Positions 56,840 through 64,000 are shown, counted from the stretch's first letter. The stretch: 64,000 bases of DNA from Saprospiraceae bacterium (GCA_016718205.1 JADKEB010000011.1:1-64000); one strand, 5' to 3'. The notes: generated by a model from the letters alone, not told the origin. Numbers and translations: made by a program.

Positions 56840-57004
56840 GCTTCTTTGACACGGTACACTTCCCGCCAAGTCTGAAAACCTATGCGTTTCAGGGTAAAGG
56901 TTGCTATATCGTGCTAGGCAAGGTAGTCGATGATTTTGGCTTCGCGAGTCTGGAAGTGAGCAAGATGGAGAAGCTGCCTTTTGTTAAGGATGGGAGGTAT
57001 TGAT
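56840..57004. repeat. dnaE 3'-tail repeat, copy 2
   Basis: 165 bp, aligned base for base without gaps to 53482-53646 with about 12 differences (near 93% identity). Most differences are synonymous; the two residue changes are A to T and V to E (KMEKLPFVKDGRY*). It ends at the same stop codon. It is not attached to any upstream dnaE sequence. Confidence 0.9.
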
Positions 57005-57035
57005 GGGGTATGAACTAGGATGAAGAATTGGAATG

Positions 57036-57854
57036 CTATTTGGTTTGGTTCATAAATTGACACCTGACTGACGGATCGTAATACTCACTCATATACATAT
57101 TCACGAATACTTCCGACTTATCTAAATTTTTGTAAACAGTACTATCTCCATGACAATAATGTGTATAATTCCAACTTATTTCAGCATTGTAACAAAGTGA
57201 ATCCAAACAAGTTACAATTCTTTCTTCAAATAAACTTTCAAAACAATGAAGAGAATCTCCTCTTAATTTGTACAATGCAAAGCTCCAAGGTCCAGTTTGA
57301 CCGCCTCCCCTTGAATAGCTGGAGTAAACATTATATTTGACATTATATTTTAGATAGCATTCTGTTGACAGTACTTCATTTCTCAGATATTTCTTTAGAA
57401 TAGGATCAAAAATTAATATGTCCTGTGACAAACAGCCCTGACCAGATGCACTGCTATTCTCATAAACGATATCAAGATATTTATCTTTATTCATGTGCTT
57501 TATAGAAAAATTATCGTCTGTTCCAGCAAAGTATATTTCCTGAGTATATCTTTCCCCTTTATAATAAAAGTGAAAAAATGACTCATGATCATAATATGAG
57601 TCGCAATAATATAATTGTATTGAGTCCAAGAATACATCTTTCTTAGAAGTAAAATCAATGGTTGCGGATTCAATTTTTGCGTCTGTTTCCGTTATTGCTG
57701 CTTCTTGAACTACAAGTAATCCATCAGGTACCTCCATATTTACTTCTTGAACTTCAGGCTTGTTGTCATTAACTCGTTTGCACGAACTGATATTCAAAAT
57801 GCAAGCTATACTAATGCAAAATGTTAAATGGGTTATAGCATTTTTAAAGTTCAT
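57036..57854 (-). CDS. Lipoprotein of unknown function
   Basis: 272 residues from the ATG at 57854: signal with lipid-anchored Cys (FCISIACILNISSC). Mature protein with pairs of Cys and many Tyr (VFLDSIQLYYCDSYYDHESF, WSFALYKLRGDSLHCFESL, NAEISWNYTHYCHGDSTVYK). No family recognised. It is downstream of the nucleotidyltransferase gene on the same strand with an 11-bp overlap, so it is part of that cassette, just inside tail copy 2. Confidence 0.6.
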   Translation of the reverse strand: MNFKNAITHLTFCISIACILNISSCKRVNDNKPEVQEVNMEVPDGLLVVQEAAITETDAKIESATIDFTSKKDVFLDSIQLYYCDSYYDHESFFHFYYKGERYTQEIYFAGTDDNFSIKHMNKDKYLDIVYENSSASGQGCLSQDILIFDPILKKYLRNEVLSTECYLKYNVKYNVYSSYSRGGGQTGPWSFALYKLRGDSLHCFESLFEERIVTCLDSLCYNAEISWNYTHYCHGDSTVYKNLDKSEVFVNMYMSEYYDPSVRCQFMNQTK

Positions 57855-58548
57855 CTGCAATAAGGATTATTTTATCTATGATGAGTTCGATGTCACGATC
57901 TGTGTAAAACGGAGGTCTTAAGTTGGCCGAGATGGCTTCTTCTAGAAAATTTAAGTCATTGCGAAAACTGTCAAAAGCGGATTTAATGAAGTCTTTCAAT
58001 TCTTTTGACATAAACGTGCTTTCATCAAACAGATCAATTTCTGAAATTATTTTCATTATGTCCTCAAAATCTCTACTCCATCTCCAATCAAACAATCGAT
58101 CGCCATCCAATCTGGAATTTAATGCAACTAACTTAGAGGCGATAAAATATGGAGCCGTAAAAATTTGTATTTCTTGGTCCCTTGCAGTTATTTTTAATCT
58201 ATTTCTATATCCTTCATCATACCATGGGTTGGAAAAGCCAAGTATATCGGCGTCATTTGGCATGATATCAACAATAATACCTTGCACCTTCCATCTGCAA
58301 ATAATATTCGACTCAGCGTCTTCAGTAAACCCTAATGTTCTCAACCTTTCCTGCAATAATATATATTTCCCTCTATTTGCAATTTCTATTATGATATCAA
58401 TATCATCTGTCACCCTTATATCAATCAGATGTGGTTTTTGACTGTATAGCGAAACAACAGCTCCACCCACGAAGACTACATCTTTATTTAGTTCAGCCAA
58501 TGCTCGTGCCACTGTTACAATTCTCAACAGATTGTGATGATGGCTCAT
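57844..58548 (-). CDS. Nucleotidyltransferase-fold protein (AbiEii-like/TA-type)
   Basis: 234 residues from the ATG at 58548. The polymerase-beta-type fold is shown by the GG motif (VVFVGGAVVSLYSQKPHLID) followed by the metal Asp pair in RVTDDIDIIIEI, with a third acidic position in IIVDIMPNDADILGF. The C-terminal helical half has RDFEDIMKIISEI. Such NTases occur in AbiE- and MenT-like toxin-antitoxin pairs with a winged-helix partner. The partner gene lies directly upstream and, once its frameshift is corrected, overlaps this start by the classical 4 bp (ATGA). Substrate unknown. Confidence 0.8.
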   Translation of the reverse strand: MSHHHNLLRIVTVARALAELNKDVVFVGGAVVSLYSQKPHLIDIRVTDDIDIIIEIANRGKYILLQERLRTLGFTEDAESNIICRWKVQGIIVDIMPNDADILGFSNPWYDEGYRNRLKITARDQEIQIFTAPYFIASKLVALNSRLDGDRLFDWRWSRDFEDIMKIISEIDLFDESTFMSKELKDFIKSAFDSFRNDLNFLEEAISANLRPPFYTDRDIELIIDKIILIADEL

Positions 58549-59035
58549 TTTATTATTTCCTTTAGAAGTCGATATGCTTCCACTTTTTCTCTCGTATGGC
58601 CTATCCTTATAGCGTCTATAAGCGTACATACTTCATACATTCGGGCATCACCAAGCGCTATCGTAGGTATAGAGGATATAACGGTTCTATATCTATTCCA
58701 GTATGTGTGGCCTTATCTGTGGCCCATACATAACCTGGATCAAGAGAAAATAACTGATTGAGTGGAAACGCACTGGTGCTAGTAGGTATTCCTTTGACAA
58801 TACTACCTTTAATTACCGGATAAATATAAGGCAAACCATAGAATATAAACTCCAGCAAAGCTTGTTTTCTTACCTGATATTTTTTTCTATCCAATAGATT
58901 TATTCCGATACATCTTTCTATGGCATACGATACCGCAGCACGGCTTATGTCTAATTTCTCAGAAATTTCCTTTTGTGAAGGCTTTTTGTCTTGCAAACAA
59001 AGCCAAATTAATATCAATATATCTTGTCTTTTCAC
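58545..59035 (-). pseudogene. Winged-helix antitoxin-like gene with one-base frameshift
   Basis: From the GTG at 59035 (a GTG at 59059 is also in frame): MKRQDILILIWLCLQDKKPS and KEISEKLDISRAAVSYAIER form a winged HTH. The frame ends at 58658 after EPLYPLYLR. Insertion of one base near 58673 restores a smooth continuation, PLYPSIPTIALGD, then DARMYEVCTLIDAIRIGHTR and a stop TGA at 58545-58547. This C-terminal pattern (PLYPxxPxxA...LxDAxRxGxxRE) is the conserved end of such regulator proteins. The corrected protein of ~163 residues overlaps the NTase start by 4 bp. As written it is truncated. Confidence 0.7.
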
Positions 59036-59039
59036 ATCA

Positions 59040-59089
59040 CAAAGATACAAATAATTCACAATTCATGATTCATGATTCATGAATTATTT
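59040..59089 (-). promoter_or_regulatory. Promoter and palindromic operator of the winged-helix/NTase pair
   Basis: A -7 box (plus CAAAGATA, 59040-59047) lies just before the GTG at 59035, giving an almost leaderless transcript. Upstream, AAATAATTCA (59049-59058) and TGAATTATTT (59080-59089) are inverted around repeated CATGATT units. The block AATTCACAATTCATGA (59053-59068) recurs exactly at 62232-62247. Confidence 0.55.
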
Positions 59090-59143
59090 TCAAGAGATTC
59101 AATAATTTTTTGCTCATTTGTAAATGGATATTCAGGTTCCATA

Positions 59144-59232
59144 GTACTAGGCAAGGTAGAGTCGATGACTTCGGCTTCGCAAGTCTGGAAGTGAGCAAGA
59201 TGGAGAAGCTGCCTTTTGTTAAGGATTGGTGA
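59144..59232. repeat. dnaE 3'-tail repeat, copy 3 (decayed)
   Basis: About 89 bp match the end of dnaE2 and are closer to copy 2 (shared GTGAGCAAGATGGAGAAGCT). A 2-bp insertion (GTAGAGTCG) breaks the frame and the stop region is altered (AAGGATTGGTGA). It separates the NTase cassette from the oxygenase cassette. Confidence 0.85.
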
Positions 59233-59286
59233 AAATGATGCAACTACGAACCAGAAGAGACTAACAAGTCTCCGTACCACTCCACA

Positions 59287-61469
59287 CTACTTCTTTCTCT
59301 CCAATTTCTCCAATATCATACAGTCATGATTCCATATTTTCATTTGACGGAGATAATGGTCTTGTGTTTTAGTGATGAGCAACGTGTATGGTGATCCCTT
59401 TTTTATCGTTTCTGTTTTCAGATCAGCATCGGAATTTCTGATCGTATACTCCATATCGTCTCTTTCCTTTTGTACCCTCCTATACTCCAATACTTGTGTG
59501 GTCGGAGACTGCATGAATGGCTCTAATATAGCCCAGTTATTTTTAAATCTTGTATCCTGAGGAATGGGTCTTGTCCAGTCCTTAGGAGGTTCGGGTTTGT
59601 TGTTTTTTCTGATGCTATATCGTGTGATGGTTTCGTTCAGTATTTTTAGGATAAGTGGCGTGATAGTTTTTATATCCAACATTGTCATTGCCCAAACTTC
59701 TTCAAGATACTCGTAGCTTTCACATCGGGTCAGTAAACCAAACATTGATGATATCCAAATTTCAGTTTGTGGCCAAGTGTTTTCCAACACTGCGAGTTTT
59801 GTTAGCGTTTTTGCATCAATTGGAAATTCATTAGCCCTTAGTTCTGTCATCATTTTGAAGTAATAGGATGGAAGAAGTGCCATTTGTATGCCGACAAATT
59901 CATCAAATTGGCTTTTTTCAGAAAATTCGTGTAGTATAGCTATGAGTTGTTTTACACGTCTTTGATTCCATGATTTAATATGGTTGTTCAATAGCTCATT
60001 GATAGATTCGATACCATAATGTTGCCCCAATTCAAGCCATTTTTCAGCTTTTATTTTGAAAAAATATCGCGCTAATAAATTGTAACCCAAATCCTTTAAT
60101 TGCGCCTTATCATTTTCTAAAATCAACCAATCGATGACAGGACCGAAATCAAACTTTTCCTTATCTTGTTCCAGGTCACTTAAGATTTGTACCAAATATC
60201 TGGCCATCTCCAAATCTTTATGCTTTAATTTATCTCTATTGGTATTGTAATAATCCAACCAGTTGATTCTGATGGCATCTGATGCACCCAAGAGAATCCT
60301 TTTATGTTGCACTTCCGTCCACATAGCTATGGCTCCATAGTGATACCAATATGTGATATCAGGTCCATAATTGCCCATATATCCTGAATTTTCTACTTCA
60401 TATGGCTCATCGTCATCCATGTTGAAAGGAGCTATTATGTGATCATCATCAAGGTGAAAATCTCCCAGTCCAGGATATCCATCTTCTATCCACTTTTCTA
60501 TACTGATACTTTCGTCAATTATTTCATCTATGATTTCACAATCTTCATCATATTCTAAAGGCGAACCTTCTTTAGTGGCTGTCACCAAACAAAGATTGGC
60601 ATATATTCCTGCTTCTTTTGCCGCTTGCAATAAAGCGATCGCTTTTGCTCTGTCATTTAATTTGAGTTGTTCCTGTATAAAATTTTCCGGTGTATATTGA
60701 TGGTTTAGAAGTACAACCATTGGGCGACTGGAATCAGAAATTTGTGATTCTGCTTTTGTCAAACAAGCTTTCAAACATTCTACATGTTTTTTGTATGATT
60801 GGACAGCAATATCTTTGCCTGATGATTTTGAATCAAATTATACACCAAAACGACTCTGTACCCTTCCAGGAGTGGTTTCACTTCGTGATCACAGTCTGCA
60901 TAAAAGGCACCAAATACTATTTTACCTTGACTGGAATAGTGAGAGAAATCTATTGACTTTTCCACTCCTTCAAATCTCACCAATAATTCTGCTCCTTTAT
61001 GATTGGAAGGTAAAGCAACTATCAAGGTGCCGAACATACCTTTTTCTTTTTCGCTATCCTTATGGGTAAGGAAAAAATCTCCTTTTTCATAAATCAGAAG
61101 CTTATAGATCTGCGCTTCGATCGTATAGTCTTCTATTCCCAAGTTATTTTGGACATTTTTTAGTATACTGTCCATCAATTCCGGCCAATCCTGTCCTTCA
61201 AATTTTAATTGTGAAGCATCGATTTCCCAAGCACTGCGAACCGATGGATCCAATATCGTGTCATGACCTTTGCCAAAAGGCGCTTTGTGTGCAATACTGA
61301 TGAGTGCACGTGTCTGGAGTTCATTGATGGGATATGCCAACTCACCTAAACCATGAATGCTCAAATGTGGAAATACAAAATTTTTCACTCCATCAGTACA
61401 AAATGTTCCGCCACCCTTAATATCATTGAGACAATTTATGATCGAAGATTTCAGATTTTTATCTATCAT
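59287..61469 (-). pseudogene. 2OG-Fe(II) oxygenase-like large protein gene, frameshifted
   Basis: The N-terminal 229 codons (61469-60780) encode a prolyl-4-hydroxylase-like fold: EAQIYKLLIYEKGDFFLTHK with HxD (THKDSE), GTLIVALPSNHKGAELLVRF, then the distal His in FYADCDHEVKPLLEGYRVVL with the Arg. It ends at a stop after SNHTKNM. A shift of one base near 60810 gives SSGKDIAVQSYKKHVECLKA, which joins the long ORF 60774-59287 (495 codons; helical, acidic IDEIIDESISIEKWIEDGYP). Bacterial proteins of ~700 residues with this arrangement are known as 2OG-Fe(II) oxygenases of unknown substrate. The C-terminal part is not assigned. As written, the gene is split. Confidence 0.7.
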
Positions 61470-61625
61470 TTTGAAGGCTTTTAATATTACTTTTTATACC
61501 TATCACAACCATATTATTGGTTTGTTGGTTCAAAGTGTGATGGAATAATGACCGACTTAGTTTATTTTATTTATAATTATTGGATAAAACAAACAAAAAG
61601 TAGAGTAATTAAAATAATTAAAAAT

Positions 61626-61933
61626 TTACAACCGTGATTCCCAATTTTTAGAATCAACACTTGTATGTAAGATTGCAATAATCACTACTATTCCATTTTC
61701 TGAATCAACTTTATAATGAATTGAGTAAGGAAATACATCTTAGAGAGTGGTATGAATGTCATCATATCTGATATTTGATGCGAGCGGGTTGTTTCTGATG
61801 TAGTTTATTTTTTTTCAACTTCTGACAAAAAGCGTTTTCCTAATCCTTTGAGTTTATTTTCGTACCATACTTTGGCTTCTTTCAAATCTTCCTTAGCAAG
61901 AGGTAAGATTACCACGTGCATTGCGTTATTCAT
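61626..61933 (-). pseudogene. ParE/RelE-family toxin, inactivated twice
   Basis: Starts at the ATG at 61933: MHVVILPLAKEDLKEAKVWY and ENKLKGLGKRFLSEVEKK, a ParE-like opening. A run of eight As (plus T run 61808-61815) is one base short; with a ninth A the frame continues INYIRNNPLASNIRYDDIHT, then meets a TAA at 61740-61742, then goes on DVFPYSIHYKVDSENGIVVI and ends SVDSKNWES. Two separate lesions suggest true decay, though one could be a homopolymer error. The gene is 5 bp behind the intact antitoxin gene. Confidence 0.75.
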
Positions 61934-62222
61934 TTTTCAGCTCCGCAATCACTTTATCAAAATCCAGCCCGATCTTAGAATTTTTAATGTATTCAGCCAT
62001 TCTGTTTCTAACAATATCTTTATGAAATTCAGGAATAGTGGTTTCTTCATTAATTTCTACATATTTGGATTTTAATCTGTTCCAATCGGAGATTGGGATA
62101 AAAACACCAGTGGTTTTACCGGTATCGTCAGTGATATATTGCACATTCATGAAGTTGTATTTACTATCATCTTGTAACGTAAATTTTTTCTCAAATGGTT
62201 CAATGGTTGAACTTGAAGCCAT
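61926..62222 (-). CDS. Antitoxin-like protein of a ParE/RelE pair
   Basis: 98 residues from the ATG at 62222. A beta-rich first half (FTLQDDSKYNFMNVQYITDD, TGKTTGVFIPISDWNRLKSK) and a helical tail (DIVRNRMAEYIKNSKIGLDF, DKVIAELKNE) match small antitoxin-like proteins found upstream of ParE toxins in Bacteroidota. The gene order (antitoxin first, toxin 5 bp later) fits a type II TA operon. The antitoxin is complete while the toxin is broken. Confidence 0.7.
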   Translation of the reverse strand: MASSSTIEPFEKKFTLQDDSKYNFMNVQYITDDTGKTTGVFIPISDWNRLKSKYVEINEETTIPEFHKDIVRNRMAEYIKNSKIGLDFDKVIAELKNE

Positions 62223-62230
62223 CAAAACTG

Positions 62231-62258
62231 GAATTCACAATTCATGAATTGTGAATTC
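62231..62258. promoter_or_regulatory. Perfect 28-bp palindrome upstream of the antitoxin
   Basis: From GAATTCACAATTC to GAATTGTGAATTC the sequence equals its own reverse complement over 28 bp. It ends 9 bp before the antitoxin ATG, the expected place for an autoregulatory operator. It contains AATTCACAATTCATGA, also present at 59053-59068. Confidence 0.75.
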
Positions 62259-62336
62259 TATATCTCTTTAGAAGCATTGAAGATATGATTAAAGATATAC
62301 ATTTTTTCGATGGCCTATTCGACGTATATCAATTAC

Positions 62337-62442
62337 TTTATACTCAAAATAAATTGGTTTGCGAAAAATGATTTAACCAACATCTTGATTTTGAGTATAA
62401 TGAAGACATAATTTTTTTTTGAAAAAAATTATCGTCGGTATA
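62337..62442. repeat. Dispersed repeat, copy B
   Basis: Same conserved blocks as 1723-1833, with the inverted arms TATACTCAAAAT (62339-62350) and ATTTTGAGTATA (62388-62399) and CGTCGGTATAA at the end. The two copies are 60 kb apart in the same orientation. Confidence 0.65.
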
Positions 62443-62670
62443 ATTTCTGATTCTAAAAAAGTATTTTTTTTCATTTTTGTGTGTACTGGCAATGATGATA
62501 TCTAAAAAATCAGGCCATAGATCACCATATTTTTCGAGGTCAATCCGCACGTATTTTTTTTCAAGGCGTCGTCCTGTAAATATATTATTCCGTCCATTAT
62601 ATATGATTTTCCGTACGGTGTGTATTAAATGTCCTAATGTAATGTAATGGTGTTTTAAATAGTTCATCAA
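62344..62670 (-). CDS. Hypothetical protein, doubtful
   Basis: 108 codons; the first ~80 residues have protein-like composition (YNGRNNIFTGRRLEKKYVRI, DLEKYGDLWPDFLDIIIAST), but the C-terminus is made from repeat copy B. The ATG directly abuts dnaE tail copy 4. No family recognised. It may be a gene truncated by the repeat or a chance ORF. Confidence 0.3.
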   Translation of the reverse strand: MMNYLKHHYITLGHLIHTVRKIIYNGRNNIFTGRRLEKKYVRIDLEKYGDLWPDFLDIIIASTHKNEKKYFFRIRNYTDDNFFQKKIMSSLYSKSRCWLNHFSQTNLF

Positions 62671-62673
62671 CTA

Positions 62674-62730
62674 AGTCCGGAAGGGAGCAAGATGGAGGAG
62701 TTGCCATTTGTAAAGGATGAGAGGTATTAG
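62674..62730. repeat. dnaE 3'-tail repeat, copy 4 (most decayed)
   Basis: About 57 bp matching the dnaE2 end (GGAAGGGAGCAAGATGGAGG, GAGAGGTATTAG) at roughly 84% identity. It lies between the TA/oxygenase cassette and the nuclease-like cassette. Confidence 0.75.
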
Positions 62731-62853
62731 TTTTAATTACGAATTACGCATGTGTGAATTAAGAATAAGGCTTGTCTCCACCGATCACGCAATAGATGAT
62801 TAAAGATAGTTGATTTTCAATATAAACGCTCAATACAATACTAATGTAAACAT

Positions 62854-63786
62854 CTACTCAGCAGGAGATTTAACAAACTCTAAAGCACCATCAACCCAAG
62901 ACAGAATTCGATCATATAGCTCGGTGCCTATATCATCTGGCAAATATTCCATGAGTCGGAAACGATTGAAAACCAGTAGCCCTCTCTGATCAGTAATAAA
63001 ATTTCTTTCATAATACAACGTATCCGTTATAAAAGCGATAGGGACAGGACTTAAAACTGGTTGAGTAGAAAACCAATTTTTTGTAAAATTTCTGATTTTG
63101 GTTAAATCAATAGTATTCTGCCAATCGGTTCCAGTTTTACATTGGCCAAAACCAATTAGTTTACCTTCCCGATTATCATTAAAATTTTTAACTAAAACAA
63201 TATCAACACCATCATCCTTTTTAGTAACATTTCCGTGATTTGAATTATTAAACCCTTCTCCCTCTTTTATTAATTTAATAATATCTCCGACTCTTTCAGG
63301 AAAACCACCTCTTGCTGAAGTCCCATTGATTATGTAATCAGTATTGTAGCCCCAAAAATGTTTGCCTATTGGACCGCATAATTGTTCAAATAAAAGAGTA
63401 CCATCAAGTCCATTTTGAACATTATAATTGCTCATATTAAATCTTGTGGCAAGTAGGAAAAAGATATATATACTCTTATTATACTCGGAAATAGCAGGAT
63501 TTACTTCTAACCTTGTCCTATTCAAGTTGAATGGATAGTTATTTGAACATGCGCTGAATCTCCTATCAACTTCATCCATTACCAATTTTAGTTGGTCAGA
63601 AACGATATCATCTTCGCTGAATATTCCATCGTGATTGATCTCATCCAACTCAATTGTCAAGTCACCGAGTATATCTTGAACAGCGATAGGAGCGTCTATC
63701 GTTTTTAAAACTAATATTTCCCAATAATCCGCTAATTCTTCAATATATGCTCTAGACGATGGGGTATTTGGAAATTTATACGCCAT
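62854..63786 (-). CDS. PD-(D/E)xK nuclease-like protein, probable defence component
   Basis: 310 residues. Near residues 190-225 the pattern KKDDGVDIVLVKNF ... GKLIGFGQCKTGTDW fits a PD-(D/E)xK core (Asp in GVDIV; Q-x-K in QCK, a common variant of ExK). The N-terminal third is helical (SRAYIEELADYWEILVLKTI) and mentions no known domain. The partial gene upstream ends 1 bp before this start, so the two are co-transcribed. I cannot name the system; a restriction-like or retron/ATPase-nuclease partner is possible. Confidence 0.6.
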   Translation of the reverse strand: MAYKFPNTPSSRAYIEELADYWEILVLKTIDAPIAVQDILGDLTIELDEINHDGIFSEDDIVSDQLKLVMDEVDRRFSACSNNYPFNLNRTRLEVNPAISEYNKSIYIFFLLATRFNMSNYNVQNGLDGTLLFEQLCGPIGKHFWGYNTDYIINGTSARGGFPERVGDIIKLIKEGEGFNNSNHGNVTKKDDGVDIVLVKNFNDNREGKLIGFGQCKTGTDWQNTIDLTKIRNFTKNWFSTQPVLSPVPIAFITDTLYYERNFITDQRGLLVFNRFRLMEYLPDDIGTELYDRILSWVDGALEFVKSPAE

Positions 63787-63787
63787 A

Positions 63788-64000
63788 CTAAGTCAATCGC
63801 TTTGTTCCTTTAGTTGATTCTAACTTTGAGTACATCTCAGAATATAAACTATCCGCTGTTTCTGCAATTTGACCCGCTATTCTGACCAATGATTCTTCAC
63901 CTTGAAAACCTGCGTTTACTAAAGATTTAGCCTTAAGAATTGATCTCTTTGTATCTAAAATATAATCCTCAAATAATGTATCTGCGGGTTTTGTTAATTC
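63788..64000 (-). CDS. C-terminal part of the gene preceding the nuclease-like gene (cut by window)
   Basis: The last 70 codons of a minus-strand gene that begins beyond the window. The visible end reads TLFEDYILDTKRSILKAKSL, then AGQIAETADSLYSEMYSKLE and stops at 63788-63790. The helical, charged composition gives no family. It is directly coupled to the nuclease-like gene. Confidence 0.6.
   Translation of the reverse strand, partial: ELTKPADTLFEDYILDTKRSILKAKSLVNAGFQGEESLVRIAGQIAETADSLYSEMYSKLESTKGTKRLT

Noticed and set aside
53482..57004. Tail copies as simple tandem duplication of the dnaE end
   Set aside because: Mostly synonymous differences and unrelated sequence at the left border of each copy argue against a recent local duplication.
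59077..59280. 67-codon ORF on the minus strand
   Set aside because: It is only the antisense reading of dnaE tail copy 3 and flanking DNA.

Overview
The window is a chromosomal segment from an uncultured-looking member of the Bacteroidota, most plausibly Saprospiria or Chitinophagia. Evidence: type IX secretion (T9SS) C-terminal sorting domains of both type A and type B, a PorP/SprF-like protein, an outer-membrane beta-barrel receptor with a carboxypeptidase-regulatory N-domain, BshA (bacillithiol synthesis), several promoters with the Bacteroidota -7 box TAnnTTTG, almost no Shine-Dalgarno sequences, and low G+C. No rRNA, tRNA or CRISPR array was found.

Positions 1-46130 are mostly housekeeping and surface genes. 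They run: a LytTR regulator fragment; an intradiol-dioxygenase/thioredoxin-like lipoprotein; a U32 RNA-hydroxylation protein; an Rpn-family nuclease with a four-residue repeat; DNA polymerase I; a large T9SS adhesin; an M4 metalloprotease; a DUF2461 protein; GTP cyclohydrolase I; an outer-membrane receptor; an AlkB-like monooxygenase; a Crp/Fnr regulator; two vanadium-haloperoxidase-like genes around a two-component system; an ECF sigma / membrane partner / VWA-protein locus around a nested palindrome; a three-gene overlapping operon (giant type B T9SS protein, PorP/SprF, OmpA-PD40); bshA; and xerD. Three short elements with terminal inverted repeats and one IS5-type remnant lie in the gaps.

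Positions 46500-64000 are an accessory region. It starts with a collapsed SpvB/Rhs-type gene and WG-repeat proteins, then a higher-G+C dnaE2-like polymerase gene (two compensating frameshifts). Downstream, gene cassettes all lie on the minus strand, and the block boundaries are partial copies of the dnaE 3' end (53482-53646 native, then 56840-57004, 59144-59232, 62674-62730). The cassettes carry defence- or toxin-antitoxin-like genes: Abi_2 HEPN protein plus KAP NTPase with a candidate leader RNA; winged-helix protein plus nucleotidyltransferase; a 2OG-Fe(II) oxygenase-like gene plus an antitoxin and a decayed ParE-like toxin; and a PD-(D/E)xK nuclease-like gene with a partial partner. I read this as a dnaE2-3'-end hotspot in which defence cassettes were added serially, each insertion leaving a copy of the gene tail. 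This is the main candidate for something undescribed.

Many genes here carry single-base indels or nonsense codons (dnaE2, winged-helix gene, oxygenase, toxin, haloperoxidase), and polA has an in-frame gap that removes the catalytic aspartate of motif A. Real decay and residual assembly error cannot be told apart from sequence alone.
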